From Microbacterium sp. Leaf288 (GTDB lineage Bacteria; Actinomycetota; Actinomycetes; Actinomycetales; Microbacteriaceae): DNA of 64,000 nucleotides. The notes beneath the pieces were generated by a model. It saw only the letters and a list, made by a program, of their open reading frames with translations. It had not been told where the DNA came from and made no database searches. Positions within the stretch are counted from its first letter, which is position 1; each line of letters begins with the position of its first letter. This document shows positions 17,856 through 27,025 of this stretch, piece by piece. The translations under genes were made by a program, and so were the position numbers. The DNA is taken from NCBI RefSeq assembly GCF_001422925.1, contig NZ_LMNI01000011.1, positions 692,515-756,514 of the forward strand. Reading direction: 5' to 3'.

Positions 17856-18785
17856 TCACGCCTCGACGGCGTAGGGAGCGGGGTCGCGCGGCGACCGGGA
17901 TCCCCACGCCAGGAGGGCGAGCCCGGCGGCGAGCACCACGAGCCCCACGATCGCGAGTGCCGACAGCCGCTCGCCGAGCACGACGATGCCGAGCACGCTC
18001 GCGGTCAGGGGCTCGCCGAGCGTCAGCGTCGCGGCGGTGGCCGCGGTGAGGCCGCTCAGGCCCCACGTGAACAGCACGTACGCGATGGAGATGGTCGCGA
18101 GGCCCAGCCACAGGGCCATCACCACACCCGACGTCGTGCCGAGCCACGAGAGGTCGACGAAGGGGAGCGCGAAGGCGCAGATGATCGCCGAGCTGGCACC
18201 CATGGCGCCGACGACCGTGAAGGGATCCCAGCCATCGTCGAGCAGGCGCCGCTGCGCGTTGGCGATGACCGCGAACGAGGCGCCCGCGCCGATGGATCCG
18301 AGCAGTCCCAGGGGATCCGTGCCGCCGGCCGCTCCGGCCTCGCCGCCGAAGCCGAGCAGCACGACGCCGATCGTCGCGAGCGCCGTCGCGCCCATCCACG
18401 TCGGTGTCGGCATCCGTCGCGTCAACGCCCATTCCAGAAGGCCGGCGAGGATCGGGGCCGAACCGAGGGCGACGACCGTGCCCACCGCGACGCCGTTGCG
18501 TGCTGTGCCGAGGAAGAACAGGGGCTGATACAGCGCCAGGCACGCGCCCGTCAGCACCATGAGCAGGACGGGCCGGACGCCCCAGCGGGGCCGCACCGCC
18601 TCCGCCGGCAGACGCCGGGAGTGCCGCGCGGCGAGCGAGAACGCGATGATCGCGAGTCCGGTGCCGCCGATCACCATGCGCATGACACCGATCGACAGGG
18701 GAGTGGTGCCGGCGGGACCGAGCGCCTGCGAGGTGCCGGTCGTGCCGAACAGGAGCGCGGCGGCGAGGACGGCGAGCACATGCAC
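17856..18785 (-). CDS. EamA/DMT-family membrane transporter
   Basis: 309 residues with ten predicted membrane helices in two EamA repeats (~1-140 and ~150-295). GEPLTASVLGIVVLGERL near the C-terminus is the typical conserved EamA segment. Family members mostly export amino acids or metabolites; no substrate is indicated. The ATG at 18785 is used. Divergent from cysS across 96 bp. Confidence 0.85.
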   Translation of the reverse strand: MHVLAVLAAALLFGTTGTSQALGPAGTTPLSIGVMRMVIGGTGLAIIAFSLAARHSRRLPAEAVRPRWGVRPVLLMVLTGACLALYQPLFFLGTARNGVAVGTVVALGSAPILAGLLEWALTRRMPTPTWMGATALATIGVVLLGFGGEAGAAGGTDPLGLLGSIGAGASFAVIANAQRRLLDDGWDPFTVVGAMGASSAIICAFALPFVDLSWLGTTSGVVMALWLGLATISIAYVLFTWGLSGLTAATAATLTLGEPLTASVLGIVVLGERLSALAIVGLVVLAAGLALLAWGSRSPRDPAPYAVEA

Positions 18786-18869
18786 CTCCCGTTTATATCC
18801 GAATCGGCGCCCTCCGCCGGAATTCCCCCCCCAGGCTCACTCACTCAGGGTCGGTGGGGTACCCGCCGG

Positions 18870-18875
18870 TAGGCT
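18870..18875 (+). promoter_or_regulatory. -10 box (TAGGCT) of cysS
   Basis: TAGGCT ends 7 nt before the GTG at 18882. No ribosome-binding sequence is present, so the mRNA is probably leaderless. Confidence 0.5.
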
Positions 18876-18881
18876 GGTGCG

Positions 18882-20327
18882 GTGACGGTTCAGCTGTACG
18901 ACACCAAGGCGCAGACCCTGCGCGATTTCGTGCCCCTCGACCCCGGAAACGTCACCATCTACGTCTGCGGTCCGACGGTGCAGTCCGGGCCGCACATCGG
19001 GCATCTGCGCGGCGCGCTGAGCTTCGACATCCTGCGCCGCTGGCTCACCCACCGCTACGGCCGTGTCACCTTCGTCCGCAACGTCACCGACATCGACGAC
19101 AAGGTGCTCGCGAACGCGTCGGACGGCGAGCCGTGGTGGGCGCTCGCGTACCGCATGGAGCTCGAGTTCACGCGCGCGTACACCGCGATCGGCATTCTCC
19201 CGCCGACCTACGAGCCGCGCGCGACGGCATCGATCCCGCAGATGCAGGAGCTCATCCAGCGTCTCATCGAGGCCGGGCACGCCTACGCCGCGGCGGCGGA
19301 CACGGATGCTGCGGGCGACGTCTACTTCGACGTCCGGTCGTGGGTGGACTACGGGTCGCTCACGAACCAGTCGATCGACGCGATGGAGCCGGCGGCCGAC
19401 GCCGATCCGCGGGGCAAGCGCGACCCGCGCGACTTCGCCCTCTGGAAGGGCACCAAGGCCGACGAACCGGCATCGGCGACCTGGGGCTCGCCCTGGGGAC
19501 CCGGGAGGCCCGGCTGGCACATCGAGTGCTCCGCGATGGCGCGCCGCTACCTCGGCCCCGAGTTCGACATCCACGGCGGCGGGCTCGACCTGCGCTTCCC
19601 CCACCACGAGAACGAGCTCGCGCAGTCGACGGCGGCCGGCGACGGCTTCGCGCGGTACTGGGTGCACAACGGCCTCGTGACGGTCGGCGCGCAGAAGATG
19701 TCGAAGTCGCTGTTCAACTTCGTCCTCGCAGACGACCTGCTGCGCGAGCGCGACCCGCTCGTGGTGCGCTACGCGCTCGCCGCGGCGCACTACCGGTCGA
19801 GCCTCGACATCACGACCTCGACGTTCGACGAGGCCGAGGCGGCGCTCGAGCGCATCCGCACCTTCCTCGAGCGCGCACTGCGCACGCTGCGGGGAACCGA
19901 GGACGTGCGAGTGGATGCTGCGGTCCCGGCCGCGTTCGCGACGGCCCTCGATGACGACCTCGGTGTGCCCCAGGCGCTCGCCGTGCTGCACGAGACGGTG
20001 CGTGACGGCAACTCCGCGCTGGATGCGGGTGACCGCGACGCGGCGCTCCGCGCGTTCGCCGACGTCGCCGTGATGGCGGGCGTGCTCGGCATCGACCCCC
20101 TCGACCCGCACTGGCGGTCGACGAACGCCTCGGCCGAGGCATCCGCTCTCGACGCCCTTGTCGAGACGATGATCGCCCAGCGCGCCGACGCGCGCGCGGC
20201 GAAGGACTGGGCGGCCGCCGACCGCATCCGCGACGCGATCGCGGCGGCCGGCATCGCCCTCGAAGACGGTCCCGACGGGACGCATTGGAGTGTCGCCGAC
20301 GCTTCTCGTCCGGCGGAGAGCAACTGA
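18882..20327 (+). CDS. cysS: Cysteinyl-tRNA synthetase
   Basis: 481 residues, the normal length. It charges tRNA-Cys. The class I signatures are visible: HIGH region in [11 protein letters not shown], zinc-site cysteine in [15 protein letters not shown] and HHENE zinc ligands, and KMSKS in QKMSKSL. It is followed 29 bp later by rlmB with its own ribosome site; the pair is conserved in actinobacteria and probably one operon. Confidence 0.97.
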   Translation: MTVQLYDTKAQTLRDFVPLDPGNVTIYVCGPTVQSGPHIGHLRGALSFDILRRWLTHRYGRVTFVRNVTDIDDKVLANASDGEPWWALAYRMELEFTRAYTAIGILPPTYEPRATASIPQMQELIQRLIEAGHAYAAAADTDAAGDVYFDVRSWVDYGSLTNQSIDAMEPAADADPRGKRDPRDFALWKGTKADEPASATWGSPWGPGRPGWHIECSAMARRYLGPEFDIHGGGLDLRFPHHENELAQSTAAGDGFARYWVHNGLVTVGAQKMSKSLFNFVLADDLLRERDPLVVRYALAAAHYRSSLDITTSTFDEAEAALERIRTFLERALRTLRGTEDVRVDAAVPAAFATALDDDLGVPQALAVLHETVRDGNSALDAGDRDAALRAFADVAVMAGVLGIDPLDPHWRSTNASAEASALDALVETMIAQRADARAAKDWAAADRIRDAIAAAGIALEDGPDGTHWSVADASRPAESN

Positions 20328-20356
20328 CGGGCTGCGGCCCGCACGAAGGAGAACTG

Positions 20357-21349
20357 ATGGCAAAGCCAGGACGCCCCGGCGCCAGCAAGGGCAACAAGAA
20401 GGGCCCCACCAAGGGCACCGGCGGCAAGAACAAGCGGTCCCTCGAGGGCCGCGGGCCGACCCCCAAGGCCGAGGACCGCGCATGGCACCCGGCCGGCAAG
20501 CGCAAGGCCGCCGCTGAGCGGTACGCCGCGGCGGGCGGCACGGGCAGGCCCGGGCAGTCCGCGCCGCGGTCGTCGCGCCCCGCGAAGAAGGACGACGACA
20601 CCGAGACGGTGACCGGCCGCAACTCCGTGCTCGAGGCGCTGCGCGCGAAGATCCCCGCCACCGCGTTCTACATCGCACAGCGCGTCGAGATGGACGACCG
20701 GGTCAAGGAGATGCTCGCGATCGCCACGCACCGCGACATCCCGGTGCTCGAGGTCACCCGCCCCGAGCTCGACCGCATGGCGGGCTTCGACGGCGTGCAC
20801 CAGGGCGTCGCGCTCAAGGTGCCGCCGTACGAGTACGCCCACCCGCAGGATCTGCTCGAGAAGGTGATCGATGCGGGGCAGACGCCGCTGTTCGTCGCGC
20901 TCGACGGCATCACCGACCCGCGCAACCTCGGCGCGATCCTCCGCTCGACCGCGGCCTTCGGCGGGCAGGCGGTCATCGTCCCGCAGCGCCGCTCGGCCAG
21001 CGTCAACTCGGCCGCGTGGAAGACGAGCGCCGGCGCCGCGGCTCGTGTGCCGGTCGCCCTCGCCGCGAACCTCACCGCGATGCTCAAGGACTTCAAGAAG
21101 CAGGGCGTGTTCGTTCTCGGCCTCGACGGCGGAGGAGACGTCTCCCTTCCGGCCCTCGAGCTCGCCGACCGGCCGGTCGTGATCGTGGTCGGTTCCGAGG
21201 GCAAGGGCCTCTCGCGCCTGGTCACGGAGACCTGCGATCAGATCGTGTCGATCCCGATCTCGTCGAGCACCGAGTCGCTCAACGCCGGGATCGCGGCATC
21301 CGTCGCGCTGTACCAGGTCTCGACGCTCCGGGGCTCCACTCCCGCCTGA
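20357..21349 (+). CDS. rlmB: 23S rRNA (guanosine-2251-2'-O)-methyltransferase
   Basis: 330 residues. An N-terminal basic, low-complexity extension of ~75 residues (Gly/Lys-rich) precedes the L30e-like substrate-binding domain (TGRNSVLEALRA) and the SPOUT methyltransferase domain. SPOUT motifs are visible: DGITDPRNLGAILRSTAAFG, VVGSEGKGLSRLV and the knot segment SIPISSSTESLNAGIAAS. It methylates the ribose of the P-loop guanosine of 23S rRNA. AAGGAG lies 7 bp before the ATG. The long basic tail is common in actinobacterial RlmB and probably contacts rRNA. Confidence 0.93.
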   Translation: MAKPGRPGASKGNKKGPTKGTGGKNKRSLEGRGPTPKAEDRAWHPAGKRKAAAERYAAAGGTGRPGQSAPRSSRPAKKDDDTETVTGRNSVLEALRAKIPATAFYIAQRVEMDDRVKEMLAIATHRDIPVLEVTRPELDRMAGFDGVHQGVALKVPPYEYAHPQDLLEKVIDAGQTPLFVALDGITDPRNLGAILRSTAAFGGQAVIVPQRRSASVNSAAWKTSAGAAARVPVALAANLTAMLKDFKKQGVFVLGLDGGGDVSLPALELADRPVVIVVGSEGKGLSRLVTETCDQIVSIPISSSTESLNAGIAASVALYQVSTLRGSTPA

Positions 21350-21446
21350 GTCCGCGTGTGACGCGCGCGGGAAGAGCCCCACGCCGCGCACGTTCCCCTC
21401 TGCAGAGCCGGCGATGGCCGGCACACCACTCGTCGAAAGGCAGCAC

Positions 21447-22088
21447 ATGGCACGCATCGCCGTCATCGGAGGCTCGGGATACGCCGGCCGTCACATCGTC
21501 GCCGAGGCGGTGAGCCGGGGCCACAGCGTCCTCTCGATCGCGCGCCGCATCCCCGCCGAGCGCCACGCGGGGGCGATCTACATCGAGGGCTCGCTGACGG
21601 ACGTCCCCGACCTGCTCGCGCAGATCGAGGGCGTCGATGTGGTCGTGTCGGCGGTCGCGCCGCGCGGCGACATGCAGGGGCTCGTGCGCCCGAACATCAC
21701 GGCCCTCGCCTCCCTCCTGCCCGAGGGCGTTCGCCTCGGCGTGATCGGCGGCGCCGGCGGCAGCCTCGTCACCGCGGGCGGCGAGCGGGTGGTCGACCTT
21801 CCCTCGTTCTCCGAGGACTACAAGGCGGAGGCGCTCGAGGCGATCGGCATCCTCGACGACCTCAAGGAGGGGCCGGAGTCGGTGGACTGGTTCTACATCC
21901 ACCCGGCAGGCGGCTTCGGCGCGTACAACCCGGGAGAGCGGACCGGCCAGTACCGCACCGGCGGCGACGTCATCGTCACCGACGCCGAGGGCGAGTCGTA
22001 CATCTCGGGCGAGGACCTCGCCGTCGCGATCGTCGACGAGATCGAGCACCCGCAGCACCCCCGCAAGCGGTTCACCGTCGGGTACTGA
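21447..22088 (+). CDS. NAD(P)-binding NmrA/BLVRB-like protein
   Basis: 213 residues. The N-terminal dinucleotide-binding motif GGSGYAGRHIVAEA is clear and the fold reads as a short-chain 'atypical SDR'. It resembles the NAD(P)H-binding proteins annotated as flavin or biliverdin reductase-like (YwnB/BLVRB type). No catalytic Tyr-x-x-x-Lys is evident, so the reaction is unknown. The ATG at 21447 is preceded by GAAAGG. A large terminator follows. Confidence 0.75.
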   Translation: MARIAVIGGSGYAGRHIVAEAVSRGHSVLSIARRIPAERHAGAIYIEGSLTDVPDLLAQIEGVDVVVSAVAPRGDMQGLVRPNITALASLLPEGVRLGVIGGAGGSLVTAGGERVVDLPSFSEDYKAEALEAIGILDDLKEGPESVDWFYIHPAGGFGAYNPGERTGQYRTGGDVIVTDAEGESYISGEDLAVAIVDEIEHPQHPRKRFTVGY

Positions 22089-22100
22089 CAGCGGCAATCG

Positions 22101-22140
22101 CGAAAGGGTGCATCTCCGCCGGCGGAGATGCACCCTTTCG
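22101..22140. terminator. Bidirectional terminator, perfect 20-bp palindrome
   Basis: 22101-22120 and 22121-22140 are exact reverse complements, and the flanking CGAAAGGG/CCCTTTCG suits both convergent genes. Confidence 0.8.
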
Positions 22141-22163
22141 TCGTCGGGCGAGGCGAGACGGGC

Positions 22164-23471
22164 TCAGACCAGGTCGCGCCAGTCGATGTCGTCCTCGTCG
22201 TCGTCGATCACCGGGTTGGACGATGTGATGACGGACAGCGACACGGTCTCGGTGGGCGGACCCATGAGGGTCGCCTCGTCGCGGCGGTGGCGCAGCACGT
22301 TGTCGATGTAGCTCGTCAGTGACTCGGCGAGCGGCACCGACTTGCCCTTGGCCTGGGACAGGTACCAGCGGTGCTCGAGCAGCTGGTGGAACACTTCGGC
22401 GGGCTCGAGCTTCGAGCGCAGGTCCCAGGGGATCGCCTTGACGACCGGCTCGAACACCCGGGTGAGCCACTCGTGGGCGACCATCTCCTCGTCGTCGCCG
22501 AGGCGTGAGATCCGCACGCGGAACTCGTCGAGGTCGTTGAGCAGGCGCCGGGCCTGGTTCTCCTCGACGTCGAGGCCGGTCAGACGCAGCAGACGCCGCT
22601 GGTGGTGGCCGGCGTCGACGACCTTCGGCTGGATCGACACGCGGGTGCCGTCGGTCGTGGCCTGGATCGACATCTCGCCGATGTCGAATCCGAGGTCGTT
22701 CAGCCGCTGCACGCGCTCCGTGAGCCGGTACGCCTCGTCGGCCCGGAACGTCTCCTCGTCGGTGAGTGCGGCCCACAGCGAGTGATACGCCGACACGATG
22801 CCGTCGGCGATCGCGATCGCGTCGACGCCGCCCTCGAGGCGCCCACCGGCCTCGAGGTCCATGATCTCGCCGGCGATGTTTGTGCGGGCGACGTCGAGGT
22901 CGTGCGCGCGCTGGCCCGGGGTCAGGCCGCTCTCGTGCAGCTCGCCGGTCTCGGCGTCGACGAGGTACGCGGCGAACGCGCCCGCGTCGCGGCGGAACAG
23001 CGTGTTCGACAGCGACACGTCGCCCCAGAAGAAGCCGACGTTGTGGAGGCGGACCAGCAGCAGCGCGAGCGCATCGACGAGGCGCGTCGCGGTGTCGGGG
23101 CGCAGCACCTGCGTGAACAGGGCGCGGTAGGGGAGCGAGAACTTCAGGTGCGCCGTCACCAGAGCCGCGGGGAGCGGCTCGCCCGCAGCATCCGTTCGTC
23201 CGGCGATCACGGCCACGCGCTCGACGCACGGCACGTCCAGGCGGGCGAGGTTGCCGAGCATGTCGTACTCGCGCTGCGCCATGGCCTGGGTGGTCTCCTT
23301 GATGGCGACAACCCGGCCCGAGAGGTTGGCGAACCGCACCAGGTGGCGCGAGATGCCCTTGGGCAGGAACACGATGTGGCTCGACGGCCAGTCTCCGAGC
23401 GGGGTCGACCACGGCAGCGTCAGCAGCCCCGGATCGACGCTCGAGGCGGTGATGCTCAGGGCGTCAGGCAC
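22164..23471 (-). CDS. DUF4032 protein with kinase-like N-terminal domain
   Basis: 435 residues from GTG at 23471, preceded by AGGAGG. The N-terminal ~230 residues read like a Kdo/WaaP-type kinase fold. K58 in VAIKE fits the ATP-binding lysine, E68 the helix-C glutamate, D151/N156 in GDVSLSN the catalytic loop, and D172 in LVDAETGE the metal-binding aspartate. The C-terminal DUF4032 region (~235-410) is unique to actinobacteria. The substrate is unknown. Its ribosome site is ~75 bp past the end of the sugar-ATPase gene on the same strand, so co-transcription is possible. Confidence 0.8.
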   Translation of the reverse strand: MPDALSITASSVDPGLLTLPWSTPLGDWPSSHIVFLPKGISRHLVRFANLSGRVVAIKETTQAMAQREYDMLGNLARLDVPCVERVAVIAGRTDAAGEPLPAALVTAHLKFSLPYRALFTQVLRPDTATRLVDALALLLVRLHNVGFFWGDVSLSNTLFRRDAGAFAAYLVDAETGELHESGLTPGQRAHDLDVARTNIAGEIMDLEAGGRLEGGVDAIAIADGIVSAYHSLWAALTDEETFRADEAYRLTERVQRLNDLGFDIGEMSIQATTDGTRVSIQPKVVDAGHHQRRLLRLTGLDVEENQARRLLNDLDEFRVRISRLGDDEEMVAHEWLTRVFEPVVKAIPWDLRSKLEPAEVFHQLLEHRWYLSQAKGKSVPLAESLTSYIDNVLRHRRDEATLMGPPTETVSLSVITSSNPVIDDDEDDIDWRDLV

Positions 23472-23544
23472 ATACCCTCCTGGAAAAGTGCGACGGCGCG
23501 GGGGGAAGAAGCTCCCACCCGCGCCGTCGCGAACGAATCAGCGG

Positions 23545-24648
<1,104 letters not shown>

Positions 24649-24664
24649 GTTCTCTTCTCCTTCA

Positions 24665-24682
24665 CCGGCAGGTACGTGCCGG
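24665..24682 (-). repeat. Inverted repeat in the msiK 5' leader
   Basis: CCGGCA and TGCCGG flank a 6-nt loop, ending 16 bp before the msiK ATG. It could be an operator or an mRNA hairpin near the ribosome site; nothing more can be said. Confidence 0.4.
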
Positions 24683-24888
24683 ACGATCCGTAGTGAGGAA
24701 TGAGCGGGGGCTTACCCGCACGCCCGCCATCGGGCGCAAGGAACAGTATGACACGGCGCGCGCGGAGCTTGCGTCTGGGCATTTCCCAGGGTGGCTGACT
24801 AGCATCGTGGACGGCCGCTTTCCCGCCTGGCCAGTGCGAATCCATGGTCACGCCGGATCGCCGCCCCCCTTCCGCCCCGAGAGGTTCC

Positions 24889-25830
24889 ATGTCGAGCGAC
24901 GAGTCACAGAACGCCGCGCCCAGCGAGCGCCGCGACGCCGTGCGCGAGAAGGCGCAGCAGGTGAAGGCGCGCCAGTCGCGAGCGCGTCTGATCCGACGGA
25001 CGTCGCTGATCGCCGTTGCCCTCGCGTTCGTGGCCGTCATCGCCGTCGTGGTGACGTGGACCGTCTCGTCGAGCGCCTCGAAGCCGACCATGAGCCCCGC
25101 CAAGGGCGTCGACGGCGGCTTCGTCGTCACCGACGTCACCGGAGCGGGCGTCGCTGACGACTCCAGCGCCGGCGGCCTCGTCGAGGGCGAGGCGAGCACG
25201 ACGCCCGAGACCGAGCCGACTCCCACCGCGACCCCGACGGACGCGCCGGCGGTCGACATCCGCGTGTACGTCGACTACCTCTCGACGGGTTCGCGCGATT
25301 TCCAGCTCGCGAACATGAAGCAGCTCTCGCAGTGGATCGATGACGGCGCCGCCACCCTGACCTACTACCCGGTGGCCATGCTCACCGCGAAGTCGAACGG
25401 CACGAAGTACTCGCTGCGCGCCGCCGGCGCCGCGGCCTGCGTCGCCCAGAACTCGCCGGATTACTTCTTCGCGTTCAACGACGCCTTGCTGCGCCAGCAG
25501 CCGGAGGTCGACTCCGACGGCCTCAGCGACGACGAGCTCGCGACGCTCGCACAGGCGACCGGGCTCGACGGCGGCAAGGTCGTCCGCGCATGCATCGAGG
25601 AGCAGTCCTACGCGTCGTGGGCGAAGTCGGCGACCGAGCAGGCGCTGAAGGAGCTCCCCGGCACGGACGGCGTCGCCCTCACCGGCACTCCGATGGTGCT
25701 GGTCAACGGCACGCAGTACGTGGGCAAGCTCGACGACCCCAAGGAGTTCGCGCAGTTCGTGCTGACGGTCGCGAGCGACGCGTACTACAAGGCGACGCCG
25801 ACCCCCACGCCCACCCCGACGGCTCCCTGA
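24889..25830 (+). CDS. Membrane-anchored thioredoxin-fold protein lacking CxxC
   Basis: 313 residues from ATG 24889 (GAGAGG upstream). A charged cytoplasmic N-terminus is followed by one membrane helix (~38-58), a Thr/Pro-rich linker (~85-120) and an extracytoplasmic DsbA/thioredoxin-like domain (~123-300). The cis-proline is kept (T267-P268 in LTGTPMVLVNG). The strand where CxxC should follow reads VYVDYLSTGS (126-134), with no cysteine, so disulfide exchange is unlikely. Two cysteines occur later (ACVAQ and ACIEE). The domain ends in a TPTPTPT tail. Probably a structural or binding protein derived from DsbA. tRNA-Thr follows. Confidence 0.8.
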   Translation: MSSDESQNAAPSERRDAVREKAQQVKARQSRARLIRRTSLIAVALAFVAVIAVVVTWTVSSSASKPTMSPAKGVDGGFVVTDVTGAGVADDSSAGGLVEGEASTTPETEPTPTATPTDAPAVDIRVYVDYLSTGSRDFQLANMKQLSQWIDDGAATLTYYPVAMLTAKSNGTKYSLRAAGAAACVAQNSPDYFFAFNDALLRQQPEVDSDGLSDDELATLAQATGLDGGKVVRACIEEQSYASWAKSATEQALKELPGTDGVALTGTPMVLVNGTQYVGKLDDPKEFAQFVLTVASDAYYKATPTPTPTPTAP

Positions 25831-25853
25831 CCGGGTGCTCGCGCGGGCGCCGC

Positions 25854-25859
25854 TAGACT
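25854..25859 (+). promoter_or_regulatory. -10 box (TAGACT) of tRNA-Thr
   Basis: TAGACT lies 9 bp before the mature tRNA 5' end, as expected for a promoter with a very short leader. Confidence 0.5.
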
Positions 25860-25868
25860 GGGCGCTCT

Positions 25869-25944
25869 GCCGACTTGGCGCAATTGGTAGCGCACCGTAC
25901 TTGTAATACGGGGGTTACGGGTTCAAGTCCCGTAGTCGGCTCCA
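25869..25944 (+). tRNA. tRNA-Thr (anticodon TGT), CCA encoded
   Basis: A complete cloverleaf. The 7-bp acceptor stem pairs GCCGACT (25869-25875) with AGTCGGC (25934-25940). The anticodon stem CCGTA/TACGG encloses the loop CTTGTAA, so the anticodon is TGT. The T-arm loop is TTCAAGT between ACGGG and CCCGT. CCA is encoded at 25942-25944 after discriminator T. Confidence 0.97.
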
Positions 25945-26011
25945 GTTTCCGGCGACTCGTCGCCGCGGGTCCGCGCCCCGTGGCCGGTTCCCGTCCCGCG
26001 GGCAGGAGAGG

Positions 26012-26968
26012 ATGGATCGGGTGACCGCACGCCGCCTGCCCGCATGGATCGGGCTCGGCGGCGCCGCACTCATCGGCATCCTCACCGCCGTGCAGGCGCG
26101 CATCAACGGCCAGCTCGGCGTCCGCATCGGCGACGGGTTCGCCGCCGCCGTGATCTCGTTCGGCTCGGGGCTGATCGTCCTCGTCGTGCTGTCGGCCGCA
26201 CTGCCGCAGGGGCGGCGCGGATTCGGCGCCTTGGTGACGGGGCTGCGCGAGCGGAGGATCCCGATCTGGATGCTGTGCGGCGGCGTCGCCGGCGCGCTCT
26301 CGGTCGCCACGCAATCGCTGGCGGTGGGCATCATCGGCGTGGCCCTGTTCACCGTGGGGGTCGTCGCCGGGCAGACGGTGAGCGGGCTGCTGCTCGACCG
26401 CGCCGGCGTCGGGCCGGCCGGTGTCGTCGCGGTGACGCCGGCGCGCCTCGTCGGCGGCGCGCTCGCGGTGCTGGCCGCGGCGGTGTCGCTCGCCGGAGGC
26501 GTGCACGCGCCGTTGGTGCTCCTGGTGCTGCCGTTCCTCGTCGGCGCGGGGATCGCGTGGCAGTCGGCGGTCAACGGCCGGCTGCGACAGCGCGTCGGCA
26601 CGCCGCTGACGGCGACCCTCGTCAACTTCATCGGCGGCACGGCGGTCCTCGGCGTCGCCGAGCTCATCCACACCGCGATCGCGGGGCCCCCGACCTCGTT
26701 CCCGGCGGATCCGTGGCTGTACTTCGGCGGGGTCATCGGCGTGACCTACATCTTCCTCGCGGCGGCCCTCGTGCCGTACACCGGTGTCCTGCTGCTCGGC
26801 CTCGGCACCGTCGTCGGGCAGGTCGTGACCTCGGTCCTCATCGACGCGCTCTGGCCGACGGAGGCCGCGCCGACGGTCGGCGCCTCCCTCCTCATGTCGA
26901 CGCTGGCGATCCTGTCGGTGGTCGTGGCCGCCGTGCCGTGGAGACGGATGCCGCGCCGCGGCCACTGA
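26012..26968 (+). CDS. YdcZ/DUF606-type DMT membrane transporter
   Basis: 318 residues with about ten membrane helices in two repeats of the DUF606 type. The pattern A-R-I-N-G-x-L-G near residue 30 and A-V-N-G-R-L near 187 is the repeated family signature. CAGGAGAGG lies just before the ATG. The substrate is unknown. It is 57 bp upstream of the urate/allantoin gene cluster on the same strand and could carry a purine-derived compound, but the downstream genes have their own promoter signal. Confidence 0.8.
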   Translation: MDRVTARRLPAWIGLGGAALIGILTAVQARINGQLGVRIGDGFAAAVISFGSGLIVLVVLSAALPQGRRGFGALVTGLRERRIPIWMLCGGVAGALSVATQSLAVGIIGVALFTVGVVAGQTVSGLLLDRAGVGPAGVVAVTPARLVGGALAVLAAAVSLAGGVHAPLVLLVLPFLVGAGIAWQSAVNGRLRQRVGTPLTATLVNFIGGTAVLGVAELIHTAIAGPPTSFPADPWLYFGGVIGVTYIFLAAALVPYTGVLLLGLGTVVGQVVTSVLIDALWPTEAAPTVGASLLMSTLAILSVVVAAVPWRRMPRRGH

Positions 26969-27013
26969 CGCCGCGCACATCGTCGCCTCACCCCGCGCCG
27001 CGCCGCGGGGTGG

Positions 27014-27019
27014 CATGCT
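27014..27019 (+). promoter_or_regulatory. -10 box (CATGCT) at the head of the purine-degradation cluster
   Basis: CATGCT ends 7 nt before the GTG at 27026, giving the same leaderless spacing seen at other genes here. The hexamer is less TA-rich than the rest, so the call is modest. Confidence 0.35.
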
Positions 27020-27025
27020 GAGACC

